Below, in pieces: positions 17,332 to 26,662 of a DNA stretch of 64,000 bases. The stretch lies in contig JADIMM010000079.1 in NCBI GenBank assembly GCA_017694795.1, positions 1 to 64,000 of the forward strand, read 5' to 3'. A model generated the notes under the pieces. The model did no database searches. It saw only the letters and a program-made list of their open reading frames with translations, and was not told the origin of the DNA. The position numbers were made by a program, and so were the translations under genes. Within the stretch, counting starts at the first letter, position 1. Each line of letters opens with the position of its first letter. This DNA is from Candidatus Gallitreponema excrementavium (GTDB taxonomy: Bacteria; Spirochaetota; Spirochaetia; Treponematales; Treponemataceae).

Positions 17332-18351
17332 TGCTTCAGCGGTTTTTTCCCATGACAAACAGGCATCAGTAACTGAAACCCCGTATTTTAAATCAGAAGG
17401 ATCTGCCGGTATATCCTGCCTTCCTCCTTCAAGATTGCTTTCTACCATGCAGCCTAAAAGTGAAGAGACACCTGACTTGCGGAGCTGGACAACCGAATCC
17501 AATACCAGAGGCTGATTTTCAGGATTCTTATTTGAATTTCCATGACTACAGTCAACAATGATGGAAGGTCTGATTCCTGCCTTTTTCATAAGTTCAACCC
17601 CTTTTTCCACCGACTCGCCGTCATAATTTGGACCACTTTTTCCACCCCGCAGAATAAGGTGACAATCAGGATTTCCCATGGTCTGCATGATACAGGCATT
17701 TCCATCCCTGGTAATTCCGATAAAGGAGTGGGAATGTCTGGCAGAAATAATCCCGTTTACGGCAATCTGCATATCGCCGTCAGTAGCATTTTTAAAACCT
17801 ACAGGCATTGAAAGGCCGGAGGCCATTTCCCGGTGAACCTGGCTTTCAGTTGTTCTTGCTCCGATAGAAGCCCAAGACAAAAGCTCAGATGTATACTGGG
17901 GAACAAAGGGATCCAGCAACTCCGAACCACAAGGCAACCCCAACTCATTGATTTGAACCAACAGCTTTCTGGCAGCCTTCATACCCCTTTGAATATCATA
18001 TGTCCCGTCAAGCCCCGGGTCAACAATCAACCCCCTCCATCCAAGGGCAGTACGGGGTTTTTCAAAATAAACCCGCATAAAAATACACAGTTTATCAGAG
18101 TATTTACTCCGCAATTCAGCAAGTCTGGAAGCATATACGAGAGCCTGCTGTGTATCATGAATAGAACAGGGGCCTACCACCAAAAGGAATCTGTTATCTT
18201 CCCTTCTGATAATATCCTGTGCTTCCCGCCGGCCTTTTACCACTGTCTCAAGGGCCTTTTCAGTAACAGGAATCTCCGAAGCCATTTCCTCCGGTGAGTC
18301 CAGCTTCTGTACTTCCAGAATTCTTAAATCTCTTAATTTATTTCCTGCCAT
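17305..18351 (-). CDS. aroF: 3-deoxy-7-phosphoheptulonate (DAHP) synthase, class I
   Basis: The enzyme joins phosphoenolpyruvate and erythrose 4-phosphate in the first step of the shikimate pathway. The 348-aa protein matches the AroF/G/H class: GPCSIHD near the N-terminus, the PEP-binding stretch around SELLDPFVPQY and GARTTESQVHREMASGL, GFKNATDG, and the metal-site HSFIGI and DCSHGNS motifs. Which amino acid inhibits it (Phe, Tyr or Trp) cannot be told by eye, so the symbol is generic. No other shikimate genes are nearby. ATG 18351 follows an AGAGG site. Confidence 0.93.
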   Translation of the reverse strand: MAGNKLRDLRILEVQKLDSPEEMASEIPVTEKALETVVKGRREAQDIIRREDNRFLLVVGPCSIHDTQQALVYASRLAELRSKYSDKLCIFMRVYFEKPRTALGWRGLIVDPGLDGTYDIQRGMKAARKLLVQINELGLPCGSELLDPFVPQYTSELLSWASIGARTTESQVHREMASGLSMPVGFKNATDGDMQIAVNGIISARHSHSFIGITRDGNACIMQTMGNPDCHLILRGGKSGPNYDGESVEKGVELMKKAGIRPSIIVDCSHGNSNKNPENQPLVLDSVVQLRKSGVSSLLGCMVESNLEGGRQDIPADPSDLKYGVSVTDACLSWEKTAEALEKVYNCL

Positions 18352-18491
18352 AAAAAACCTCTATTAAAATAATACTGTATATTATTCAACCAATTTTAAG
18401 AAATATCTTCAAGTGATTTCACGATTTTTTTTAAGTAATTTTATAGAATATTAAGCTTTGTTAAAGGAATGTTTACAAAGCAGGTTATATA

Positions 18492-18520
18492 TTGCGGTTT
18501 TGACTACAGAAGAATATAAT
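18492..18520 (+). promoter_or_regulatory. Candidate promoter giving a leaderless mRNA for the RNase D-like gene
   Basis: TTGCGG (18492-18497), a 17-nt spacer and a perfect TATAAT (18515-18520) end 6 nt before GTG 18527. No ribosome-binding site is present. Confidence 0.6.
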
Positions 18521-18526
18521 GAGCCT

Positions 18527-19456
18527 GTGAAAATTTACACTGAAATAGAAAACAACACGGAAATATCCAGTTTATTGGATAAATGGAAATCTGAAAACAT
18601 AAAAAAAATAGCAGTAGATTTTGAGGGGGAATTCAATCTTCACTGTTATGGAGAACACCTTTGCCTTATTCAAATATTTGACTCAAACAAATTCTACCTG
18701 ATTGACCCCTTAAAGGTTCAAAAAAGTGTAATTTCGGCTCTTTTGGAAAACAAGGAAATCGAAAAACTTTGGTTTTCCGTTTCCTCCGATGCAGCCCTCG
18801 TTTGGAAGAAATACGGAATCAAGATATGCAATGTAAGAGACCTGGCCCTGGAAGCAAAAATTCTGGGAATAGAAGGGGGGCTTTCTGCAATATGCAAAAA
18901 AATAATTCCAGATTACAAAGAAGATTCAACCAATACCAAAAAACACAACCAGAAAACAAACTGGATGCATCGGCCGTTAAGTCCTTTACAGATAGACTAT
19001 GCTCTTTCCGATGTGGAATATCTTTTTATGTTACAGGAAAGATTAGACAAAATTGCAGAAATGCAGGATAAAAAAAAGGAAACTGAATCCGCACTGAAAA
19101 AGGAAGTCCATGTCAATGAAAATCCAATTCCAGGATATAAAAAGCTTCCGGGATACAAAAGGCTTTCAAGGGAACAAAAGATTTACATAAAACACTTTTA
19201 TTTTGCCAGGGAAAAAACCGCAGAGACTTTGGATAAACCGCCATTCATGGTACTGGATAAACACATCCTTACAAAACTTGCGGTTAAAGCACCACAAGAC
19301 AAACCCGTACTTGCAGTTGAAATCCGGAACAAAAACAAAAAAACCGAAAAACTCCTACTTAAAGCTCTTCTGGAAGCAGGAAAAGAAGCTGAAGAAGAAA
19401 TAAAAGGTCTAAACTCTACCCGCCAAGGTAAGCACTCTTTACAGCAGGATCGTTAA
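18527..19456 (+). CDS. RNase D-like 3'-5' exonuclease
   Basis: The protein belongs to the DEDD exonuclease family that trims RNA 3' ends. Motif I is VDFEGEFN (Asp and Glu ligands), the middle motif includes LWFSVSSDAALVWKKYGI, and motif III is LQIDYALSDVEYLFMLQERL with the Tyr/Asp pair of the DEDDy class. A helical, HRDC-like tail follows (about residues 200-309). The frame is open back to TTG 18458, but GTG 18527 is preferred. It gives the normal RNase D N-terminus, and a perfect promoter sits just before it. The last 41 bp overlap the livF gene tail to tail. Confidence 0.82.
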   Translation: MKIYTEIENNTEISSLLDKWKSENIKKIAVDFEGEFNLHCYGEHLCLIQIFDSNKFYLIDPLKVQKSVISALLENKEIEKLWFSVSSDAALVWKKYGIKICNVRDLALEAKILGIEGGLSAICKKIIPDYKEDSTNTKKHNQKTNWMHRPLSPLQIDYALSDVEYLFMLQERLDKIAEMQDKKKETESALKKEVHVNENPIPGYKKLPGYKRLSREQKIYIKHFYFAREKTAETLDKPPFMVLDKHILTKLAVKAPQDKPVLAVEIRNKNKKTEKLLLKALLEAGKEAEEEIKGLNSTRQGKHSLQQDR

Positions 19457-20120
19457 CCAGCTCCTCGCCGGTTCCGGTTTTAATTATTTTCCCGGTTTCA
19501 AGTATGTACCCCCGGTTTGCAAGTGCAAGAGCTTTAAAAGCATTCTGCTCCACAAGAAGGATTGTAACCCCTTCCCTGTTTATAGACTTGACTATTGAAA
19601 AAATCTCGTCCACAAGAATCGGCGCAAGCCCCATGGACGGTTCATCCAGAAGAAGAAGCTTTGGCCGTGCCATCAACCCCCTGCCAATTGCAAGCATCTG
19701 TTGTTCACCACCTGAAAGAGTTCCGGCGTATTGCTTCATCCTCTCAGCCAATCTTGGAAAAAGCTCAAAAACCCTGTCCCTGTCTTTTCTTATTCCATCC
19801 TTATCTTTTCTGGTATAAGCTCCGATGTCCAGATTTTCTTTTACAGTCATATTGGAAAAAACCCGCCGGCCTTCCGGAACATGGACAAGCCCCATTTTAA
19901 CAATTTCGTCGGAAGAAACCTTTGTTATGTCCTTATCATAAAAAAACACGGAACCGCTTTCTTTCTGAATTATATTTGAAAGGGACTGGAGCGTTGTGGT
20001 CTTACCGGCTCCGTTGGAACCGATTAAAGAAATTATTTCACCTTCTTTAACATCAAAAGAAATTCCCTGTATGGCTTTTATCGCACCGTAAGAAACCCTC
20101 AAATCACTAACTTTAAGCAT
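19416..20120 (-). CDS. livF: Branched-chain amino acid ABC transporter ATPase LivF
   Basis: LivF is one of two ATPases that drive uptake of leucine, isoleucine and valine. The 234-aa protein has Walker A (GSNGAGKTT), the signature LSGGEQQMLAIGRGL, Walker B (LLLLDEPSMGLAP) and the switch His replaced locally by the usual LivF LLVEQN motif. The start is ATG 20120, inside the end of livG (8-bp overlap) and behind GGAGG, not the TTG one codon earlier. The 3' end overlaps the convergent RNase D-like gene. Confidence 0.95.
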   Translation of the reverse strand: MLKVSDLRVSYGAIKAIQGISFDVKEGEIISLIGSNGAGKTTTLQSLSNIIQKESGSVFFYDKDITKVSSDEIVKMGLVHVPEGRRVFSNMTVKENLDIGAYTRKDKDGIRKDRDRVFELFPRLAERMKQYAGTLSGGEQQMLAIGRGLMARPKLLLLDEPSMGLAPILVDEIFSIVKSINREGVTILLVEQNAFKALALANRGYILETGKIIKTGTGEELVNDPAVKSAYLGG

Positions 20121-20919
20121 CAATCATAGCCTCCTGCCCCAAATAGGCTTTTATTACAGCAGGATTCTGCTGTATTTCTTCAGGCAGCCCCTGGGCAATG
20201 GTTTTTCCATAATCCAATACCATTAACCTTTCACAAATTCCCATGACAAAATGCATATCATGTTCTATCAAAAGAATTGCCGTCTGGAATTTCTCCCTGA
20301 TATCTGAAATAAGGTGCATCAAAGAATCTGTCTCCTGAGGGTTCATTCCGGCAGCCGGTTCATCCAAAAGAAGTAAGTCAGGATCTGCAGCCAAAGCCCT
20401 GGCAATTTCCAGTTTTCGTTGCTCTCCATAGGGCAGATTTTTCGAAAGCTCCTGCCTTTTGTCTACAATACCGAACAGCTCCAGTATTGACTCGGCTTTT
20501 TCCTGCTGCCGCTTTTCTTCGGTATAATACCTGGGAGTTCTGAAACAGGCATCAAAAGGATTCATTTTCCTCTGTCCGTGAAGTGCAATTTTAACATTGT
20601 CTTCAACTGACATAGAACCAAACAAGCGGATATTCTGAAAAGTTCTGGAAATACCAGCCGCCAGCAACTGGTGGGGCTTCATTCCATTTACCTTGTATTC
20701 TTTTCCCTTTGAGCTATAGAAAGTAATTCTCCCACTTGTAGGTGTATACACTCCCGAAAGCATATTAAAAACCGTGGTTTTTCCAGCCCCGTTAGGTCCT
20801 ATTAACCCCAAAAGCTCGTGGCGGTGCAAAACACAACTAAAATCGGTAACGGCCTTAAGTCCGCCAAAAACAATGGAAATACAATCTGCTTTTAACAATA
20901 TATCCTTATCTTCTGCCAT
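20113..20919 (-). CDS. livG: Branched-chain amino acid ABC transporter ATPase LivG
   Basis: This 268-aa second ATPase of the Liv complex has Walker A (GPNGAGKTT), the LivG-specific insert after the Q-loop (ISRTFQNIRLFGSMS), a degenerate signature (LPYGEQRKLEIARAL), Walker B (LLLLDEPAAGMNP) and the switch His in LLIEHDM. The start codon overlaps the stop of livM by one base (TAATG), behind GGAGG. It pairs with LivF under the LivH/LivM channel. Confidence 0.95.
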   Translation of the reverse strand: MAEDKDILLKADCISIVFGGLKAVTDFSCVLHRHELLGLIGPNGAGKTTVFNMLSGVYTPTSGRITFYSSKGKEYKVNGMKPHQLLAAGISRTFQNIRLFGSMSVEDNVKIALHGQRKMNPFDACFRTPRYYTEEKRQQEKAESILELFGIVDKRQELSKNLPYGEQRKLEIARALAADPDLLLLDEPAAGMNPQETDSLMHLISDIREKFQTAILLIEHDMHFVMGICERLMVLDYGKTIAQGLPEEIQQNPAVIKAYLGQEAMIDA

Positions 20920-21953
20920 TATTTCCTCCCGGAATCCCTCTTCCTTACAGACAAACTTTTAAACCATGTGAGAGGTTTTTTATAAAGTTTTTCTGTAACA
21001 AAAAATTTTTCATAAAACCCTGTAAAAGAAAATTCCCTTGTTCCCAAGAGTCCCTGGGGTCTGAACAGCATTACAAGAATAAGAATAAGGGGATAGAATA
21101 CAAGCCTGAAATCTTCCAGGAACCTCAAAACTTCCTGCAAAATAGTAAGTACAAAGGCCGCAAGAACAGTTCCGGTAGTACTACCCATACCTCCGAGAAC
21201 AACATAAATCAAATAGTCAATACTTCGTAAAAACGAAGCATTGTCTGGCTTTATAAAACCGATAAGGGAAATATACATAGTCCCTCCGATTCCTGCGATA
21301 AATGAAGCAATAACAAAACCTATCATTTTGTATTTAAAAACACTGACCCCTGTTGAATCTGCTGCAATTTCATCATCCCTTACCGCCAAAATACACCGCC
21401 CGTAGGAGGAGCGAATAAAATTCTGTACCAGAGCTATTATAACAACAAGTTGAACCGCAAGAAAAATATATGTTAAAAGTGAAGAACCGGAAAAAGGAGA
21501 AGCAAAAGATTTCCCGTTAGGCCCTCCGGTTATGTCTTTTAAATTCACAAGAACCACCCGGATTATTTCTCCAAATCCCAATGTCACAATGGCAAGATAA
21601 TCGCCCTTTAGCTTTAATGTTGGAAATCCAATTAAAAACCCTATAAAAGCAGTAAATAACCCTGCCAAAATAACACTTATGCCAAACGGTATACTCAAAA
21701 ACTCACAGAAATATATGCAAGAATAAGCTCCTATGGCCATAAAACCTGCTTGCCCCAAAGAAAGCTGCCCGGTTATTCCTGAAATTATATTTACGCTTAT
21801 TGCAAGGCATGAATTAACAATGGCCAAACTTAAAATCTGCGTCCCATAATCATCCAGAACACCAAGCAAAATCAGCAAAGCCGGAATAAAAACAGACAGG
21901 ACAGACACACAAAATAAAATAAGAAAATCCTTTACTTTCTTGCTCATTCTCAT
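20919..21953 (-). CDS. livM: Branched-chain amino acid ABC transporter permease LivM
   Basis: This 344-aa inner-membrane permease has about nine hydrophobic segments. It carries the LivM family motifs SLGQAGFMAIGAY (near the N-terminus) and GGMGSTTGTVLAA (near the C-terminus), and the ATPase-contacting loop around LAVRDDEIAADSTGV. It forms the channel with LivH. It lies 3 bp after livH and overlaps livG. Confidence 0.95.
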   Translation of the reverse strand: MRMSKKVKDFLILFCVSVLSVFIPALLILLGVLDDYGTQILSLAIVNSCLAISVNIISGITGQLSLGQAGFMAIGAYSCIYFCEFLSIPFGISVILAGLFTAFIGFLIGFPTLKLKGDYLAIVTLGFGEIIRVVLVNLKDITGGPNGKSFASPFSGSSLLTYIFLAVQLVVIIALVQNFIRSSYGRCILAVRDDEIAADSTGVSVFKYKMIGFVIASFIAGIGGTMYISLIGFIKPDNASFLRSIDYLIYVVLGGMGSTTGTVLAAFVLTILQEVLRFLEDFRLVFYPLILILVMLFRPQGLLGTREFSFTGFYEKFFVTEKLYKKPLTWFKSLSVRKRDSGRK

Positions 21954-21956
21954 AGC

Positions 21957-22859
21957 TTACACCTTTACCCTTATCTTTTTTCCAAGAATACCATTCGGCC
22001 TGACAAGAAGTATGATTATCAATAAGGTAAATGAAATTGCGTCAGAAAATCTTGAGGAAAGATAGGCCTTTGCCATGGTCTCCGCCAAACCTAAAATATA
22101 TCCCCCCACCATTGCACCAGGGACAGAGCCTATGCCACCAAGTACAGCGGCTATAAAAGCTTTAAGACCGGGAGTAGAACCCATTGTAGGGGTTATCTGG
22201 GGATAAGCACTAGCATACAAGATTCCTCCTGCTGCTGCCAGAACAGAACCTAATGCAAAGGTAAAAGCTACTATCTTGTTTACTGAAATACCCATCAGAC
22301 TGGCTGCCTGTAAATCAAAGGACACCGCCCTCATTGCACGGCCAGTTTTGGTTCCCTGAATTATATAAGTTAAAAGAATCATTAAAATAATCGACACTAA
22401 TATCACAATCAGTTGGATATTTGAAATATTCAAATTTCCAAAAATAGAAATACTGTATGAATCCAAAGTCACAAATCTTCTCGGTGTCGGACCAATAAAA
22501 GGAAGAACCCTGGCCCCGTTTTGTATTAGTAACGAAACAGCTATAGCTGTTATTAAAGAATTAAGCCTTGGGGCAGACCTGAGTGGTTTATAAGCAAATC
22601 TTTCAATCAGAATACCGGTTATCCCGCAAACAGTCATTGCGGCCACAAAACCTAATATAAAACAAAAGGGACTTGTACCATATGACGACATTACAAAATA
22701 CCCTGTATATGCACCTATCATAAGTATATCCCCGTGGGCAAAATTTATCAGTCCCACAATTCCATATACCATTGTGTAGCCCAAAGCAACCAAGGCATAA
22801 ATGCTACCTAAAGAAATACTGTTTATAAACTGTTGTAAAAAGAATTCAAAATCGCTCAC
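21957..22859 (-). CDS. livH: Branched-chain amino acid ABC transporter permease LivH
   Basis: This 300-aa inner-membrane permease has about eight hydrophobic segments and the LivH motifs GYTMVYGIVGLINFAHGD and VLGGIGSVPGAMVGG. The start is GTG 22859 after AAGGGG. The gene is separated from livK by 174 bp that contain a terminator-like hairpin, so livHMGF is probably made at a lower level than the binding protein. Confidence 0.95.
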   Translation of the reverse strand: MSDFEFFLQQFINSISLGSIYALVALGYTMVYGIVGLINFAHGDILMIGAYTGYFVMSSYGTSPFCFILGFVAAMTVCGITGILIERFAYKPLRSAPRLNSLITAIAVSLLIQNGARVLPFIGPTPRRFVTLDSYSISIFGNLNISNIQLIVILVSIILMILLTYIIQGTKTGRAMRAVSFDLQAASLMGISVNKIVAFTFALGSVLAAAGGILYASAYPQITPTMGSTPGLKAFIAAVLGGIGSVPGAMVGGYILGLAETMAKAYLSSRFSDAISFTLLIIILLVRPNGILGKKIRVKV

Positions 22860-22976
22860 TTGAAACCCCTTAAAGACCCTAAAATATTATCACAGGTATT
22901 GATAAAAAGAAAAGAGGTATAAATATTAAAACAGTATTCAATAATACCGGATTAGGAAAAAGCTGCTTGAACAAAT

Positions 22977-23007
22977 AAAAAACCCCGGAATTTAATCACC
23001 CCGGGGT
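22977..23007 (-). terminator. Intrinsic terminator between livK and livH
   Basis: On the minus strand the 7-bp GC-rich stem ACCCCGG/CCGGGGT (23007-22982) with a 12-nt AT-rich loop is followed by TTTTTT. In an operon this position lets most transcripts stop after the abundant binding protein and lets a fraction read through. Confidence 0.85.
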
Positions 23008-23033
23008 ATTACAAGCTTCAAGTTGGAATAAAA

Positions 23034-24185
23034 CTACGGTTCAACCAAAGTATTGAATTCAGTTGTCAATTTGCCGTCTTTTTCAACGATTTCAAGCATG
23101 ACAAGAGTTTTAACAGGATTGTGATTTTCGTCAAAAGTAATATCTCCTGTTACGTAATGACCGTCAGTAGCTTCAAGGGCTTCCTTTACAGCCTCCGGCT
23201 CAGCAGTACCGGCTCTTTCTATTGCATCTCTAATTACATACATTGAATCATATCCTAAAGCGGCGAATGCTGTAGGAACAGTACCATACTTTTCTGTAAA
23301 TTTAGACACAAATTCTGTTACTGTTTCATCACCTGAATCGGCAGAATAATGTGCTGAATAATATCCGTTAAGTACTTCGCTTCCGGCTTTTTCAGTTATT
23401 CCGTCCCATCCATCTGCACCAACTATAGGAGTGCTTATTCCTGCATCCCTGAGTTGTTTTACTATCAGAGCAACTTTCTGATAGTAATCAGGAAGGAATA
23501 CCAAGTCAGGATTTGCATTCTTAATCTTGGTCAACTGTGCGTTAAAATCTACATCGTCTTTACCATATGACTCGGCAATCACTATAGTTCCACCATTTTC
23601 TTCATATGATTTTTTAAAATTGTTATACAATCCTACACAATAATCGTTACCATTGTCATAAAGCACTGCTGCCCTTGTACTTCCAAGATTTTTTGCAGAG
23701 AAAACACCTGCTATGCTTCCCTGGAATGAGTCACTGTAGCATACACGGAAAATGTAATCCCCATAACTTGTCAGGTCATCTGCAGTAGCAGCGGGAGCCA
23801 TTTGTACAACGCCCTTAGCCTGTGCTTTAGGGGCTATGGCCTTTGTACATCCAGAAGTAAGGGAACCGATAATAATCCCAACATTATCTTTCGAAACAAG
23901 CTTTGTAAAAGCATTTACGCTTTTTTCAGGTGCCCCTTCGTCATCTTCTGCTATATGCTCGATTGGAAGGCCTAAAATTCCTCCGGCTGCATTGATTTCT
24001 TCAATTGCCAGGTCAACACCATTCTTGGCTTCTATTCCGTAAAGAGCAACTTCGCCTGAAAGAGGATACACACCTCCGATTTTTATGCTGGTAGGTGTTT
24101 CTTCCTTTTTAGCACAGCCAACAAACAATGTTGCAAAAATAAGCGAAACTGTCACAACAAAAAAGATTTTTTTTGTTAATTTCAT
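23034..24185 (-). CDS. livK: Branched-chain amino acid-binding lipoprotein (LivK/LivJ type)
   Basis: This 383-aa type I periplasmic binding protein is predicted to capture branched-chain amino acids for LivHMGF. The signal peptide ends in the lipobox LFVGC (Cys24), so it is likely anchored as a lipoprotein, as is common in spirochaetes. Family motifs are IKIGGVYPLSGEVALYG, INAAGGILG, ASPxAT-like QMAPAATADD and YDSMYVIRDAIERAG. It is first in the operon, with a GGAGGAG site and ATG at 24185. The ligand is inferred from the full liv gene set beside it. Confidence 0.93.
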   Translation of the reverse strand: MKLTKKIFFVVTVSLIFATLFVGCAKKEETPTSIKIGGVYPLSGEVALYGIEAKNGVDLAIEEINAAGGILGLPIEHIAEDDEGAPEKSVNAFTKLVSKDNVGIIIGSLTSGCTKAIAPKAQAKGVVQMAPAATADDLTSYGDYIFRVCYSDSFQGSIAGVFSAKNLGSTRAAVLYDNGNDYCVGLYNNFKKSYEENGGTIVIAESYGKDDVDFNAQLTKIKNANPDLVFLPDYYQKVALIVKQLRDAGISTPIVGADGWDGITEKAGSEVLNGYYSAHYSADSGDETVTEFVSKFTEKYGTVPTAFAALGYDSMYVIRDAIERAGTAEPEAVKEALEATDGHYVTGDITFDENHNPVKTLVMLEIVEKDGKLTTEFNTLVEP

Positions 24186-24284
24186 TCTAATACTCCTCCA
24201 TTTCTTAGAATTTTCTAAACAGTGGTTTATAAAAACCAGGGGATTAGTAAACCTGCTAAGGTAAACAACCCCCTTAAAGTAAAC

Positions 24285-24455
24285 TTACTTCTTATTTTTT
24301 AATGTTGCCTTACAAATCTTGCAAATGGAAACCTTATTCCCATCAACTTCCTGCTCATAAAGGATTTTTACACCTTCTTTTTTGCAGACAGGACAGGTTC
24401 CCCGCCCGTGGGCAACCATTTCCCTAATACCTTTACCACGATGTGCCTTTGACAT
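24285..24455 (-). CDS. Small zinc-ribbon protein, 56 aa
   Basis: A short frame starting at ATG 24455 behind AGGAG encodes a 56-aa basic protein with two CxxC pairs (CPVC at 21-24 and CKIC at 45-48), a typical zinc ribbon. The N-terminus is basic (MSKAHRGKGIREMV), suggesting RNA or ribosome contact. It lies 21 bp after rplQ and is probably the last gene of the ribosomal supercluster. I do not recognise a named family. L33/L36-like ribosomal accessory roles are possible but not shown. Confidence 0.8.
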   Translation of the reverse strand: MSKAHRGKGIREMVAHGRGTCPVCKKEGVKILYEQEVDGNKVSICKICKATLKNKK

Positions 24456-24476
24456 TGCTAACTCCTAATCAAAAAA

Positions 24477-24953
24477 TTAAGCATCGGCCGAAGTATTGTC
24501 AGAGGTTTCTTTCTTGGCTTTTTTATTGGCAACCGGTTTTTTTGCTGCCGGTTTTTTACCTTTTTCAGCCTTTTTTTCTGACTTATCTTCGTCAAACTTG
24601 TAGTCAACAAGCTCAAGGACTGCCATTTCTGCGGCATCGCCCTGTCGCTGTCCGAGTTTTAAAACCCTTGTATAACCACCATTCCTATCTTTCATTCTAG
24701 GACCGATGTCAGTAAACAACTTTGCAACAATCTTTTCATCCAATACTAATCTTGCTGCCTGGCGTCTATTATGAACAGTATCCACCTTAGCTCTAGTTAT
24801 AAGCTTTTCAGCTGTTCTTCTTACTTCAAGGGCCTTTGCCTTTGTTGTAGTAATACGCTCATACTTAAAAAGGGATGTTACCATATTTCTATGGAGAGCC
24901 CTTCTATGTGATGCATTACGTGAAAGAGGATTAAAACCATTTTTATGCTTCAT
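24477..24953 (-). CDS. rplQ: 50S ribosomal protein L17
   Basis: L17 binds 23S rRNA near the exit-tunnel side. Residues 1-115 hold the family core ([21 protein letters not shown], the [18 protein letters not shown] stretch, and [10 protein letters not shown]). The last 35 residues are a Lys/Ala-rich extension absent from E. coli L17. The start overlaps the rpoA end by 11 bp. Confidence 0.97.
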   Translation of the reverse strand: MKHKNGFNPLSRNASHRRALHRNMVTSLFKYERITTTKAKALEVRRTAEKLITRAKVDTVHNRRQAARLVLDEKIVAKLFTDIGPRMKDRNGGYTRVLKLGQRQGDAAEMAVLELVDYKFDEDKSEKKAEKGKKPAAKKPVANKKAKKETSDNTSADA

Positions 24954-25998
24954 CTGTTTCTTCCTTCTTCTTAGTCAGTGAATCCATGTTCTTGAGACGT
25001 GAAAAATCTGTCATTCCAAGTTCAAGCCCCCATTCTGCAAGTTTGTCCTTTATTTCCAAAAGACTCTTCTTGCCGAAGTTTCTTGTTTTAGACAACTCAT
25101 CCTCAGTCTTTTTAGTCAATTCACCGATAGTACGAATATTTGCATTTTTTAGACAATTAGAAGAACGCACCGACAACTCCAACTCTTCTACAGGAGTATT
25201 AAGGAATTGGCGAATATGTTCATCATCTTCATCCATTTCTTCTTCCCTGCTGACATCGTTCTCATTGAAATTAACAAAAATTGAAAAATGATCCTTTGCA
25301 ATTTTTGCAGCTTCTCCCAATGCGTCATCCGGGGATATTGTGCCGTCAGTCCAGATTTCTATTATAAGTTTGTCATAGTCATTTCTCTGACCAACCCGGC
25401 ACGGCTCGATTGCATACTTTACCTTCCTTATGGGAGTAAAGATTGCATCCATTGGAATGGTTCTCACATCTTCCAAGTATTCTTCGTTAACATCAGCAGG
25501 AACATATCCCCTACCCAGATCAACCTGAAACTCCAACTGAAGATGAGCACCATCCATCATGGTAAAAACCGGAAAATCCCGGTTCATTATTTCCAACTGT
25601 CCGTCTTTTGCAAAATTTCCGGCTGTTATTTCACCGGCTCCTGAAAACTCAAAGAAGAATGTGTCTTCTTCCACATTCTCAGGCAGACGCAGCCGGATTT
25701 GTTTCAGGTTATTCAAAACTTCCAGAGTGTCCTCGGCAATATTAGGTATAGCCTCAAACTCACTGGAAATACCATGAGGAACATTGTCTGCATCATAAGA
25801 AGTAATCTGTACAGATGTTATGGCATACCCCGGAATTGAAGACAATAAAACACGCCGGAGTGTATTACCAACAGTTGTGCCAAACCCTGTTTCAAAAGGA
25901 TAGGCGACAAACCTGCCGTAGTCAGCATTACACTCATCATGTTCAAAGGTAATACCTTTAGGTCTTTTAAATCCCTTAAGAAGATTCTTACGTGCCAT
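24943..25998 (-). CDS. rpoA: RNA polymerase alpha subunit
   Basis: The alpha subunit starts RNA polymerase assembly and contacts promoter DNA and activators. The N-terminal domain carries [26 protein letters not shown] linker and the C-terminal domain follow ([17 protein letters not shown] and the helix-hairpin-helix part [19 protein letters not shown]). The total is 351 aa with a charged tail. It lies between rpsD and rplQ, the usual alpha-operon order. Confidence 0.98.
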   Translation of the reverse strand: MARKNLLKGFKRPKGITFEHDECNADYGRFVAYPFETGFGTTVGNTLRRVLLSSIPGYAITSVQITSYDADNVPHGISSEFEAIPNIAEDTLEVLNNLKQIRLRLPENVEEDTFFFEFSGAGEITAGNFAKDGQLEIMNRDFPVFTMMDGAHLQLEFQVDLGRGYVPADVNEEYLEDVRTIPMDAIFTPIRKVKYAIEPCRVGQRNDYDKLIIEIWTDGTISPDDALGEAAKIAKDHFSIFVNFNENDVSREEEMDEDDEHIRQFLNTPVEELELSVRSSNCLKNANIRTIGELTKKTEDELSKTRNFGKKSLLEIKDKLAEWGLELGMTDFSRLKNMDSLTKKKEETDEA

Positions 25999-26007
25999 GC
26001 AAACTCC

Positions 26008-26643
26008 TTATTTTGAATAAAGCTCTACCACGAGCTGCTCTTTAACATCTGCAAGATCTGTTATTTCTGCACGGGCAGGTACCGAAACAAAAGTACCCTT
26101 CATCCCGTCTGCATCCACAGTTACCCAGGAAGACAAACCGTTTTTTGATATCTCTGTCAAAGCTTCTTTAACAATATTCATCTTTTTGCTTTTTTCCTTG
26201 ACTTCGATCACATCACCCGGTTTAACCATATAACTGGGTACATTTACGATTGAGCCGTTCACCAATATATGCCTGTGCAAAACTACCTGCCGAGCCTGAT
26301 TTCGGTTCGCAGCAAAGCACATTCTGTAAACAACATTGTCCAGTCTTCTTTCCAGCAAGGCTATCAGATTTTCGCCTGTTACCCCAGGCATTCTTAAAGC
26401 CCTTTCAAAGAAAAGCCGGAACTGTTTTTCCTGCATTCCGTACATTCTCTTTAATTTCTGCTTTTCCCTCAACTGGGTTCCATAATCTGATTTTTTACCT
26501 ATTCTTGCCTTAGGATCCTTACCCGGAATTGCCCTTTTCTTGTTTATAGGACACTTACCACTGGAACATCTGGCACCCTTTAGAAATAATTTACTCTGTT
26601 CTGCCCTGCAAAGCCTGCAGAGAGGTCCTGTATATCTAGCCAT
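26008..26643 (-). CDS. rpsD: 30S ribosomal protein S4 (zinc form)
   Basis: S4 nucleates 30S assembly and in many bacteria represses the alpha operon. The 211-aa protein has a four-cysteine zinc site at the N-terminus (Cys9, Cys12, then CSSGKC), the C+ form, and an S4 RNA-binding domain (RRLDNVVYRMCFA, QVVLHRHILVNG). Confidence 0.97.
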   Translation of the reverse strand: MARYTGPLCRLCRAEQSKLFLKGARCSSGKCPINKKRAIPGKDPKARIGKKSDYGTQLREKQKLKRMYGMQEKQFRLFFERALRMPGVTGENLIALLERRLDNVVYRMCFAANRNQARQVVLHRHILVNGSIVNVPSYMVKPGDVIEVKEKSKKMNIVKEALTEISKNGLSSWVTVDADGMKGTFVSVPARAEITDLADVKEQLVVELYSK

Positions 26644-26662
26644 CTACCGCTTCTCCTGTAAA

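Noticed and set aside
22977-23007. Riboswitch before livHMGF
   Set aside because: The structure is a simple GC stem plus T-run, fully explained as an intrinsic terminator.
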